Source: Allohoeflea poritis (lineage in GTDB: Bacteria; Pseudomonadota; Alphaproteobacteria; Rhizobiales; Rhizobiaceae). Taken from it: DNA of 64,000 nucleotides. The number at the start of each line of letters is the position of its first letter. The stretch's first letter is position 1. Positions 53,992 to 62,285 of the stretch are shown one piece after another. The position numbers were made by a program, and so were the translations under genes. Under the pieces are notes generated by a model. That model made no database searches. It had not been told where the DNA came from and was given only the letters and a program-made list of their open reading frames with translations. Location: contig NZ_JAPJZH010000010.1 of the NCBI RefSeq assembly GCF_027889715.1, positions 124,001-188,000 of the forward strand, written 5' to 3'.

Positions 53992-55104
53992 ATGCCGATA
54001 CTTGATCCCATAGTTCTTAGCGAAGTCAAAAAATTCAACGAAACCGAAGTTCGTTTTCATGTGGTTGATCCGATAATTCGTGCTTTAGGGTACCCTGTCC
54101 GCGAGGGCACATTTCTGAGACTCGAAGAGAAGCTTGAGTACCCTTACTATCACATTGGCCATAAATCGAAGAAAGACTTGCCGCTTGGCTTCCCAGACTA
54201 CCGAGCGGGAGTCAAAGGTCGCCGAGGTTGTTTTGTAATCGAAGCTAAAGCCGGCGGCCACACGTTATCGAAAACTGACGTGGAGCAAGTACATTCATAT
54301 GCTGCTCACGCCTTGGTCGGTGCGAACTATTTTGTTTTGTGCAATGGTGAATTGTTTCAAATATTTCAAACTCTTTCAGGGTCGAATAGTGCCCCTATTT
54401 TGGAGTTGTATGTAAGTGATATTGAGGAGAATTTTTTCAAAATTGAAAATATTTTAAGCCCAGAGAAGTTGGTTGAAAATTGCCATGTGGATCACGATAC
54501 GAAACTAAAGCTCGCCGATGGACTCGGCTCTGAGGCAAATGTTGTTTCGGGAAAACACGACGCCGCAGCCATGCATTACAGGATAATGGTTGGCGGCAAC
54601 GATATTACCGAAATCGCTAAATCAATGGTTCCCCAAATATCTGAATTTGATGACCTAATTGAGCAATTAAAGGGTTATCAATACGCAATCGAACGGGGCA
54701 GTATCCTAAGAAATTACGAGGGAAGAATTATTGCTGAACTTCAGTTTAGCCCAATTACCAAGAATAATGCAGTAAACATGAAGATGTTGGGAGTTGAGCG
54801 AATGGAGTTCATGAGTTCAGATGAATTTCTCTCAACCCGTCCAGAAACTCCGTCTATCTTTGAATCAGAGGCTGGTTTTCAGCTATCGAAGGGGACGCCA
54901 ATTTTCCCACTTTTCGGTGAGGCGACGCCTATAACTGATGACTTAAGTGTGGATGTATTCGTTTCAGCTCGAATGTATCTAGCCGATAAAACAATAAGAG
55001 GATTTTACGCGGCATACGCAATTTATTCTATGGATGTTTCACCCGTCGGTTTGGTCAATTTTGAGCTTGAGGTCATGGGTGAATTCGAAGGTCTTCTTAT
55101 CTGA
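53992..55104 (+). CDS. Orphan HsdR_N-type PD-(D/E)XK nuclease-like protein
   Basis: This 370-residue protein has an N-terminal part like the type I restriction R-subunit nuclease domain. The helix NETEVRFHVVDPIIRALGY (about 16-34) carries the Glu often used in catalysis. PDYRAG supplies Asp69 and FVIEAKAG supplies Glu84 and Lys86, giving D-x14-E-x-K, followed by a Gln/Tyr helix (VEQVHSYAAHALVGANYFVL). The C-terminal 230 residues match nothing I know. No helicase motor, HsdM or HsdS is present. The first ATG at 53992 begins the family helix region. Codon use is AT-rich. It may be a stand-alone restriction or abortive-infection effector. Confidence 0.75.
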   Translation: MPILDPIVLSEVKKFNETEVRFHVVDPIIRALGYPVREGTFLRLEEKLEYPYYHIGHKSKKDLPLGFPDYRAGVKGRRGCFVIEAKAGGHTLSKTDVEQVHSYAAHALVGANYFVLCNGELFQIFQTLSGSNSAPILELYVSDIEENFFKIENILSPEKLVENCHVDHDTKLKLADGLGSEANVVSGKHDAAAMHYRIMVGGNDITEIAKSMVPQISEFDDLIEQLKGYQYAIERGSILRNYEGRIIAELQFSPITKNNAVNMKMLGVERMEFMSSDEFLSTRPETPSIFESEAGFQLSKGTPIFPLFGEATPITDDLSVDVFVSARMYLADKTIRGFYAAYAIYSMDVSPVGLVNFELEVMGEFEGLLI

Positions 55105-55254
55105 TCTCTGTACTAGTATGTAATCTTGTCGATGAATTTCTGAATTCTGAGAATGCCACTAGCTGCTCAGATAATATTTGGCGACCTTTTATAAGTGCTG
55201 GCTTGGGAAGTGACCCAGATTGCACATAAAGCCTCTACACTTGACTCTCGCTAC

Positions 55255-55956
55255 TCATCTAATTGAGCACAAATTCCGCCTGCACCATGTGCCAAATATC
55301 GCATCAGTTGTGCGGCAAAACAATTTTGCTGTAGTCATCATTTCCCTGACCTCGTTTGGCGTTTTGGTGGCCGACGGATCACCGTGCGCTATAGAATTTC
55401 TGGTTTCGATTATTCCATTCAAATTTGTCAGCGTTGTTTGTGCATCTCGTCCAAGTGTTCGAAAAAAATCTTTACGAAATCCTGTATACCCGAACCTCCC
55501 GAAATAGGCCTTTACTTTGTCAAAGGTCGGATTGGAAAAGCCTTTGTTGAAGACCATGGACGAAATGGGTGCTGGAAATGGTTTTGTTCGGCCCCAATAA
55601 GAACCCTCTTTGTCTATGAAGTTCTGCATATGTTCGGCTATTTGCTCCGCTTGGGATGTATTCCGAATTGGTTCGATAGACTCCTTCGAAACATGATAAA
55701 AAAACTGCGGTGCCAAATTGCTTCTACACACGGCTTTCGTGTGAAGCGCATCAAGGGTGTGCTCTCTAAGTTCCTTCACATATGCTTCCACATGGCTTGA
55801 AAGAAGTACGACTGCTCCACGGCACAAAGCGCTAATTTCGGCGCCGTGTCGAAATGAATCTTTAGAACGCTGGCGTTCCGCCGCTCTTTTTCGCAGTAAA
55901 TCTACCTCGTCTAACCGTTCGGCAAAGTCTCGATACGTAGCGGTATATCTCGGCAT
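55255..55956 (-). CDS. HEPN-domain protein (RiboL-PSP/MAE_28990 type), predicted RNase
   Basis: This 233-residue protein has the HEPN RNase signature R-x4-H as Arg186-His191 in TRNSIAHGD. It also has an N-terminal CRGAVVLLSSHVEAYVKEL helix (about 45-63) of the RiboL-PSP-HEPN/MAE_28990 kind. Such proteins are predicted endoribonucleases used in toxin-antitoxin and phage defence. Its ATG overlaps the stop of the DUF262 gene (TAATG), so translation is coupled and stoichiometry is likely tied. The gene is AT-rich. The family call rests on motif and context; activity is inference. Confidence 0.75.
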   Translation of the reverse strand: MPRYTATYRDFAERLDEVDLLRKRAAERQRSKDSFRHGAEISALCRGAVVLLSSHVEAYVKELREHTLDALHTKAVCRSNLAPQFFYHVSKESIEPIRNTSQAEQIAEHMQNFIDKEGSYWGRTKPFPAPISSMVFNKGFSNPTFDKVKAYFGRFGYTGFRKDFFRTLGRDAQTTLTNLNGIIETRNSIAHGDPSATKTPNEVREMMTTAKLFCRTTDAIFGTWCRRNLCSIR

Positions 55957-57044
55957 TATAGTCCGATCTCGGCCATCTTTTGGTTCCAGATATCGAACCG
56001 CTTTTCAGTTCTGCTCTTGTGGTCTACTGCCCGACTAATGAGATCCTGAAAATACTCATCGGCAACAATAGTGTTGTAAACCTCCAAAAACTCGGTGCGG
56101 CGAGCCAACGCAGTTTTTTCATCTGCGGTTGTTGCTGTCCTCATAACTAGGTCGAATAACGCGCGATTAATCGCCTTCGATTCAGGGCGTCTAAAGCAAC
56201 GGTTTGGTTCAAACCAATGCAGCGAATTTGACAACGCGATATTCCATTTTTCTCCGAGTGATTGAATTATGTTGTCAGGCAGTTTCCGCCCCATGCGAGC
56301 GGTTTCATTAAGCCATGTCTTTAGTGGTGTTTTATAGTTCTTAATATCTTGAATTTGAAAAGAAAAATACCGGAGTATCATTTCCTCATCGGCGAGCCTT
56401 TTGTCAGGCGACTTACGCCCGCGTATCTGCAGCCATCGCTCGCCGAACGACAATTCTGCCAATAGGTTATTTAGAGACCCACGAGATACACAGTTTCGGA
56501 GTTCTTGTGCGTTAAGCGGTATAGTATTGGTATTTAAGCGTTCAAATACATCGAATTTGATTTCAGGATGCGATTCGTTGGTTATTACAACGCAACGCAA
56601 CGTGTGAGTTTTAATTTTCCTTTGCTCTTTGCCTGGGAGTTCAAAGAAATGGAGGCCATTATATTCCGTAAGTGCTTCAAGAGCGCTAAGTTTGAACTGA
56701 TTTTCTAGAAAGCGATACAGCGAATAGATGCGCTGCTGGCCATCAATGACATCTAGCTCACAGTCTTCGTTTTCAGACAAGTAACACGGTGGGATCGGAA
56801 CATTAAGTAAAACAGATTCAACAAGTTTTGAAGCCAGCCTGTCTGACCAAACATATTGCCTCTGGAACTTTGGCCGATCGCTCAATGGCCTTAAAAAGAG
56901 GATATTTGACTTTACTTGTCCGACTATTGAATCAATTCCTAAGTCATACGGCTGAGTGATAACTTTCCGATCTCGAATCGGTGTAGCGTCTGGGTCTCGT
57001 TCGTCGCTTGTGTCCAACTCATAGAATGGCTTGTCGGTGTTCAT
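55956..57044 (-). CDS. DUF262 (ParB/Srx-like NTPase/nuclease-type) protein
   Basis: This 362-residue protein has the DUF262 pattern: FQRQYVWSDRLASKLVESVL (about 60-79), NVPIPPCYLSE (81-91), VIDGQQR (99-105) and DVFERLNTNTIPLNAQELRN (about 165-184). DGQQR is the key active-site-like motif shared with GmrS and ParB-like proteins. The GmrD-type DUF1524 HNH nuclease is absent, so this is the shorter class. It is the first gene of a two-gene unit with the HEPN protein and may sense a nucleotide or DNA cue and gate that RNase. Its upstream region is AT-rich. Confidence 0.82.
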   Translation of the reverse strand: MNTDKPFYELDTSDERDPDATPIRDRKVITQPYDLGIDSIVGQVKSNILFLRPLSDRPKFQRQYVWSDRLASKLVESVLLNVPIPPCYLSENEDCELDVIDGQQRIYSLYRFLENQFKLSALEALTEYNGLHFFELPGKEQRKIKTHTLRCVVITNESHPEIKFDVFERLNTNTIPLNAQELRNCVSRGSLNNLLAELSFGERWLQIRGRKSPDKRLADEEMILRYFSFQIQDIKNYKTPLKTWLNETARMGRKLPDNIIQSLGEKWNIALSNSLHWFEPNRCFRRPESKAINRALFDLVMRTATTADEKTALARRTEFLEVYNTIVADEYFQDLISRAVDHKSRTEKRFDIWNQKMAEIGL

Positions 57045-57523
57045 GTATGGCCTCGAAATTTTAGCCTACAGCGTCAAAACAATTTTGGCTTGTTTTCACA
57101 TATTTATACACAATATAAGTGTGCGTACGTCAGTCAATCTCACTTGGGATTTATTGTCGTTGGCTTCGGATAGGAAGCACATTATTAGCTCCCAGCTTTT
57201 CGCGCTCGTTTCACAAGTGTTTGATCTGGTTACTAGGCGTAAAAGGGGTGCGGCGACGATCTCGCTCCACTTCGACTTGAAGCCCCTGCCTCGTTAGGTT
57301 ATGCAGAGATGGTATGCCACCAGCCATTTCATTCCGCCCCACACATCCCAATAATCTTAGAAATCACCTACCCACCATCCAATATCTCTGCTCCGTCTTG
57401 TACGGCACACCCCACAATTCAAACTCAAGAGAACAAACCCGTGCCGATCAACAACAGATATGTCGGCATTCGCCAAAGCGCCTCTCGTTCGAAAACCGGT
57501 TAAGGCACAACACCCAAAAAACC
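57045..57523. other. Long intergenic stretch at right end of island
   Basis: About 480 nt without a supported gene. The part nearest the DUF262 start is AT-rich and likely contains its promoter, though no clean -35/-10 pair was found. Further right the sequence becomes mixed in composition. An 88-codon open frame (57031-57297) has no ribosome site and no family resemblance. It could include a decayed gene fragment; nothing more is supported. Confidence 0.5.
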
Positions 57524-58729
57524 TCAGCCACCATCCTGCTTCAGGCGGTCGAGCAGGCGTGTGACGGCGTTTTCCCGTTTTGACGTTGCGGCAAGGTAGT
57601 TCGCATGGGCGGTGCATGCCTGCTTCAGGGACTCCCGCCGCCGGGCGGCCAGCCGCTCTTCGGTGCAGCGCCTGTGCGCCATTTGCCAGAACGGCCACCA
57701 GGGCGCGGTCACGTCGCGCCATGACCAGGCCATGACGGCCTGCCGGTTTTCCTGGCCGATTTGCGCGGCCGTTTCGGGGTGCTTGTTGAGTTTTTCGATG
57801 GCGTCGGCGAAGCTGGCCGGATCGTGGTCGCGGACAATGAATGCCGATTGACGCGGGCCGAAAACCTCGGGGACGATGCCGACATCGGTCGAGACGACGG
57901 GAAGTCCCATGGCCATCGCCTCCAGCACCGGATTGGGCGTGCCCTCGGCCGCCGAGGTGCATGCCAGAAGGTCGATGGAGCGATAGAATTGCGGCATCTC
58001 GGCAAAGGGGATCCGCTTGACCTGCGGGTCGGCCAGCGCCAGCTCCACCTGCCAGCCACGATCCTTCAGAACCGCGATGGCCGGCTGCAGCAGCCGGTGG
58101 AAGCCCTTGGGGTCGCCGCCGACGGATTCGCCCCAGCGGCTGTTGCCGACCCAGCCGATGCGGATCGCCTGGCCGGGCTCGCGCCGCGCGCCGGCGCCAC
58201 CCGGGGTAAAGTGGTCGACATCGACGCCATCGGTGATCAGCGCGTCCGGGTCCGGAATGCCGGGCAGCGAAACATAGATATCGTGCAGCCGTTTCGAGCA
58301 CACGCTGTAACCGTCGATCTGATGGTAGACGCTCGACCGTTCGGCAAGCGCGTCCTCGCTCAGATGCAGGTGGTCGTAGACCGACGTCGTCAGCGCGCAA
58401 CCGCCGATCATGTCGACGATATCGGGTGGCGTAACGCCCAGCTTGCCGGCCGCGTCGATCAGCGTTTCCGGCCGCAGCAAGGCAAACAGGTCCTCGCGCC
58501 AGAAAAGATGCAGCACATCGATGTTCTCGACGACGATCCGCTCATAGATTTGAGCAAGGTCCCGCGTGCCCGGCCGACCCATATAGTGTATCGCGATCGA
58601 AAGATGCGCCGGTGCGTAGCGCCTGATGTTCCGGGCGATGTTGTCGAAGGCCCAGTCCGGCTGGTCCGGGCACAGCAGCACGCGCAGCGGCCGGCCGGCG
58701 GGATCGGGATTTTGCGGAACGTTTACCAT
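57524..58729 (-). CDS. Glycosyltransferase family 4-type protein
   Basis: This 401-residue GT-B fold protein has a nucleotide-sugar-binding second half: IRIGWVGNSRWGES (about 190) and the E-x7-E type block SAAEGTPNPVLEAMAMGLPV (about 263-282), followed by VVSTDVGIVPEVFG. The N-terminal half has VLLCPDQPDWAFDNIARNI. It likely transfers a hexose to a cell-envelope or exopolysaccharide acceptor. It is divergent from the deacetylase-like gene, so both may act on one glycan. Confidence 0.87.
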   Translation of the reverse strand: MVNVPQNPDPAGRPLRVLLCPDQPDWAFDNIARNIRRYAPAHLSIAIHYMGRPGTRDLAQIYERIVVENIDVLHLFWREDLFALLRPETLIDAAGKLGVTPPDIVDMIGGCALTTSVYDHLHLSEDALAERSSVYHQIDGYSVCSKRLHDIYVSLPGIPDPDALITDGVDVDHFTPGGAGARREPGQAIRIGWVGNSRWGESVGGDPKGFHRLLQPAIAVLKDRGWQVELALADPQVKRIPFAEMPQFYRSIDLLACTSAAEGTPNPVLEAMAMGLPVVSTDVGIVPEVFGPRQSAFIVRDHDPASFADAIEKLNKHPETAAQIGQENRQAVMAWSWRDVTAPWWPFWQMAHRRCTEERLAARRRESLKQACTAHANYLAATSKRENAVTRLLDRLKQDGG

Positions 58730-58867
58730 TTCAGCCGGCTTCGATCACGGATGGCCGCGAAGCGTGTTCGCGCCCGGCAATCCGGTTTGTCGTCCATGGT
58801 TTCGCGTGCAAGGCAAACGGCCCGTCACCCCTGTTCCAATCCCCCATTTTTTGCGATTATCGGCCCC

Positions 58868-60667
58868 GTGTTCAAACTCGGGAAAAAAGGCGCGGCTCAG
58901 CGCGCCCCGGCGGAACAGGGCGGGTTTGCCGAGCAGCTTGTCCTCATCGTCTGGGATTCGCGCGACGCCTATTCCGAAAAGACCTACCGCAATGCGTGCG
59001 CCGCCCTCGAATACGCGCATGTGCGCTGTGCCGGGTTCGACCTGGGAGGCAGCCGCCACGCCCCGTCGCTTTCGGACTATTCGTGCGTGTTTCTTTGCGC
59101 CGAAAGGCTCCAGCAATGCAGTTGGCCCCTGTTGCAGGAGCTGCGGCGGCTGGTGTCGTCGGGCGGCGGGCTGGCGGTGCTCTTTCGCGGCTGGAACAGG
59201 CACTTGTCCGATATTCTCGGCGTGGATTGCGACGATGAATGGCCGGTCTTCCGGCAAGGCGCGCCGGGCGGCCTGAAATTCGTCAGCGATCTTCTTCCCG
59301 CGTTGAACGGGCTTGAGTTGTCCGACGACGACGTGTCCGGGCACACGCCCTATGATTTCGCGCCGGGCGAGGACGCGACGGTCCTTGTCCGGGATTCGGC
59401 GGATCGCCCGCTGGCCTGGCTGAGCGCCTTCCAGAAGGGCAGGGCCGTTTTCTGGAACACATCCGTCCTGGCCCACAAGGACATGCGCGGGCTCATCGTC
59501 CAGTCGCTCGCGCTGGTTCAGTCGGTATCCGTCACCGCTTCGGTCAATGTCGGCTTGATCCAGGTCGATGACTTTCCGCCGCCCCTGATGTCGGAGCTTC
59601 CTGCCGCTTTCGCCGAGGCCAATCCGGGGCTGACGCCAATCGCCTTTTACCGGGATGTCTGGCTTGCGGACATGATCGAACTGGCGCATCGCCACGCGCT
59701 TCGCTACAGCTGCTTTGCCATAGACGACTATGACGCCGGCATTGATACGGGGCGGAACGGCGGCCATTCCGATGAAGCCGAAGGCAGGCTCGGCAAAAGG
59801 CTGGCTCGCTATTCCGAAAGCCTCGCCGGCGCCGAAGGCGCAATCGCCGAGATCGGTCTGCACGGCCATAACCACACACCGCCGCTGCTGTCCAACTGGA
59901 AAACGCGCGATGCGATGCTGGCCGGCTTCAAGGCATGTCGCGCGCAATGGCAGGCCCATGCGGGGCTTGAGCCGCCGGTCAGCTATGTGCCCCCGAACAA
60001 TGAATATGACCGGGACGGGTTGGAGGCGCTTTGCGCTGCCTTTCCGGAAATCGAAGCCGTGTGCGGCCTTTATACGGCCGGCCGTTTTGAAGCCGGCGGG
60101 GATCGCGAGTTCGGGCCGGAGCCCTGGAATCATCGTCTCTTCTGCATCCCGCGCATGAGCAGCGGCTTTGACATGCCGGCCTTCACGCGGTTTCAGGCGA
60201 TCTCCCAGCTTTTGACGATGGGTGCGTGGACGCATTTTTTCCATCCGGACGACGTGTTCGATGTCGAAGACGATTCCGAGGCGCGCGAAGGGCTGCGCAA
60301 TGTTGACAACCGCCCGTGGCGCGCCAATCCGGAATGCGGCGAACAGGGGCTCTTCGATCGGTTTTCCGACTGGCTGCATGCGCTCAGGGCGCAGTTTCCG
60401 TGGCTCCGGTTCTGCTCCACCCGCGAAGCCTTGGAGCGGTTCAGGGCCTTCCAGGACGCAAGGATGACAGTTCACTTCGGCCCGTCGGGTGTTGCTGCAT
60501 CGTGCACGGGTCCCTTGCTGGTGCATCTGCGAGTGAACGATCTGCGGCAGGTCAATCCCGTCAGCGTCGAGAACGCGGAAATCGTGCACATATCGAAAGG
60601 CGCGGATTTCACGACCTACACGCTGCAGACAAGCGATGCCGGCCCGGTCAAAATCGAACTGATGTGA
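58868..60667 (+). CDS. Large polysaccharide-deacetylase-like protein with N-terminal GATase-like domain
   Basis: This protein has about 599 residues. The N-terminal part (LVLIVWDSRDAYSEKTYRNA, SSGGGLAVLFRGWNRHLSD, about 25-115) looks like a class I glutamine-amidotransferase-like fold. The C-terminal part looks like a NodB deacetylase: QVDDFPPPL (Asp234, Asp235) and IGLHGHNHTPP (His332, His334, His336), with a PPNNEYDRDG block. No signal peptide is obvious. The start is uncertain: GTG 58868 is used, and an in-frame ATG at 58796 would add 24 residues. It probably modifies a glycan with the divergent glycosyltransferase. Confidence 0.75.
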   Translation: MFKLGKKGAAQRAPAEQGGFAEQLVLIVWDSRDAYSEKTYRNACAALEYAHVRCAGFDLGGSRHAPSLSDYSCVFLCAERLQQCSWPLLQELRRLVSSGGGLAVLFRGWNRHLSDILGVDCDDEWPVFRQGAPGGLKFVSDLLPALNGLELSDDDVSGHTPYDFAPGEDATVLVRDSADRPLAWLSAFQKGRAVFWNTSVLAHKDMRGLIVQSLALVQSVSVTASVNVGLIQVDDFPPPLMSELPAAFAEANPGLTPIAFYRDVWLADMIELAHRHALRYSCFAIDDYDAGIDTGRNGGHSDEAEGRLGKRLARYSESLAGAEGAIAEIGLHGHNHTPPLLSNWKTRDAMLAGFKACRAQWQAHAGLEPPVSYVPPNNEYDRDGLEALCAAFPEIEAVCGLYTAGRFEAGGDREFGPEPWNHRLFCIPRMSSGFDMPAFTRFQAISQLLTMGAWTHFFHPDDVFDVEDDSEAREGLRNVDNRPWRANPECGEQGLFDRFSDWLHALRAQFPWLRFCSTREALERFRAFQDARMTVHFGPSGVAASCTGPLLVHLRVNDLRQVNPVSVENAEIVHISKGADFTTYTLQTSDAGPVKIELM

Positions 60668-60720
60668 CAGTCCGACGGCGCTGGCCGTCTGCGCCCCGAA
60701 CTGCCGCGGCGGTTCCGGGC

Positions 60721-62124
60721 TCAATCGCCATAGGCGGCCACCTCGTCGGAGAGGCCATCGATCATGCGGGTCGGCAGCAGATGCGAACGGAATGTATCGC
60801 GGCGGTGCTTGTCCTTGAGTGTCGTCGATGGTCCGAAATAGAGCCGCACGCCGGCGAATGCGCGCGCATATCCGCTGTCGCCGAACGAGCCGTCGGCAAA
60901 CACCGAAAGCCCGGGCAGGGCCTCGATGCCGGGGCGGTACTCGACGCCCACCCGGCCGAGCAGGTCATGCTGCGGATTGGTCTCCGCGCCGATCGCCAGC
61001 ATCAGGTCGTCATGGGAGTACCATTCGACATCGAGTCGGCCGAGCACGCCATCGTCGTTCGGCCCGTTGCCGGACTGGTAGCCGACCATGCCCGACACGG
61101 TAACGTCCTCGAAATAGCCCTCGGCCTGCCCGGCGATGACCCAGATATCCTGCGTCGAGGTGAACAATGTGTCGGCATTGGAATGCACGTAGCCGCCTGC
61201 CACTCCGACCAGGCCGACCTCCGGATCCCTCCAGAAAAAATGTCCCGCTCCGCCGACCACAAGTTCGCCGTCAATGCTGCCGAACACTCCGTCAAAGCGG
61301 GCGCCGAACTGGTCGCCCAGCGGTACCACGGCGGCGCCCTCGAGAGCGACGGCGCCGTCGCCGTCCCGCACGCCGCCGAGAATGGCAAGCTCACCGTTCG
61401 GAGCGGAGACGGCGGGGTCCTGCGCCCGGGCGGCGGCAACAGAACCCACACCGAAGGTGGCGGCGAGAAACGCCGCATAAAGTCGTTTCCGGGTGCGGTT
61501 CAGTTGACCGCGCAGTGTCCGTATCGACTGGTCGTCGACCGGCGTTGTCGCCACCAATGGCCGCCGGTCCCCGACCCGGATGCGCACGACCGGCGCGCTG
61601 TCGCCGCCGGTTTCGGCGGCCAGTGCCGCGCTCATCGTGTTCTCAACGCGTTCAATGACGGCGCATCGATCGTATCCGCCGGCCGACAGCCGATCGTCAT
61701 TGACGACGACAAACAAGGTCGCGGTCCGGCTGTGCCAGAGGAACTGATTTGCAATATCACCGCAGCATTCCCGCGCCGCCAGGGACAGCGACACCAGCGT
61801 CCTTGCCCGCGAAAACACGCCGGTCGGATCGTAGACGACGGCGCCTTTGGTGAACGGTGCCAGGAATGACTGGAGCGATTGCGCGCGGGCAAGCGTTCTT
61901 GAGCTGTGCCGTTTCACGCAAAACCGGTATCCCTCGATCCGCTCGCGCAAGGTCTTGGCGAGGATGCGCGCCTGCGATCGGGACATTGCGGAGCAGGACG
62001 CGTGAACCGTTACACGCGGGCGGCTTGTGCCATTCGGGAATTCAACGCCGGCGAAGAACGGGCGGCCAGGCGTTGCGTTGATTGCGTCCGCTATTTGAGC
62101 GGCGAGGTCCCCACCTTTATGCAT
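60721..62124 (-). CDS. Unusual protein with internal signal-like segment and beta-barrel-like C-terminus
   Basis: This 467-residue protein has an N-terminal soluble-looking domain of about 200 residues (LAAQIADAINATPGRPFFAG, ALAAETGGDSAPVVRIRVGD) that matches nothing I know. A basic, hydrophobic segment ends in an AxA-type site (RKRLYAAFLAATFGVG ... AAARAQD, about 213-236) exactly like a signal peptide. The C-terminal 230 residues are rich in short amphipathic strands (GELVVGGAGHFFWRDPEVGL, ending YARAFAGVRLYFG) like an outer-membrane protein. No start codon lies just before the signal-like part, so the fusion appears real. Function is unknown. Confidence 0.65.
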   Translation of the reverse strand: MHKGGDLAAQIADAINATPGRPFFAGVEFPNGTSRPRVTVHASCSAMSRSQARILAKTLRERIEGYRFCVKRHSSRTLARAQSLQSFLAPFTKGAVVYDPTGVFSRARTLVSLSLAARECCGDIANQFLWHSRTATLFVVVNDDRLSAGGYDRCAVIERVENTMSAALAAETGGDSAPVVRIRVGDRRPLVATTPVDDQSIRTLRGQLNRTRKRLYAAFLAATFGVGSVAAARAQDPAVSAPNGELAILGGVRDGDGAVALEGAAVVPLGDQFGARFDGVFGSIDGELVVGGAGHFFWRDPEVGLVGVAGGYVHSNADTLFTSTQDIWVIAGQAEGYFEDVTVSGMVGYQSGNGPNDDGVLGRLDVEWYSHDDLMLAIGAETNPQHDLLGRVGVEYRPGIEALPGLSVFADGSFGDSGYARAFAGVRLYFGPSTTLKDKHRRDTFRSHLLPTRMIDGLSDEVAAYGD

Positions 62125-62285
62125 TCACGTCACCCACCTTGTTCAAACCACGTGCCGATACATTGTCGGGCTGGCACGATTGCCCCGTTTTTACATCACC
62201 CCTCGTGCGGCGCGCTATTGTCGAAACCTGCAACGGCCGCCGGATTCCGTTGGATTACCGAAGCCTATCGGGCCGGGTTCCGGCG

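Larger units (their letters stand above)
53743..57523. other. AT-rich accessory (probable defence) island
   Basis: This block is visibly AT-rich compared with both neighbours, which are GC-rich core-type genes. It contains an HsdR_N-type nuclease-like gene (plus), then a HEPN and a DUF262 gene (minus), with leftover non-coding sequence at both ends. Flanking direct repeats, an integrase and a tRNA attachment site were looked for and not seen. Composition and gene content suggest lateral transfer of a defence module. Confidence 0.65.

Noticed and set aside
53992-57044. Complete type I restriction-modification system
   Set aside because: Only an HsdR_N-like domain is present. No helicase motor, methylase or specificity subunit exists in or next to the island.
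57031-57297. 88-codon plus-strand open frame at the island edge
   Set aside because: It overlaps the DUF262 start region, has no ribosome site and no family resemblance.
57761-58867. Long in-frame extension upstream of the deacetylase-like gene
   Set aside because: This part runs antisense through the glycosyltransferase gene. Only the section after about 58796 can belong to the protein.
58745-60724. 659-codon open frame on the minus strand
   Set aside because: Antisense shadow of the deacetylase-like gene, with no ribosome site and no domain.
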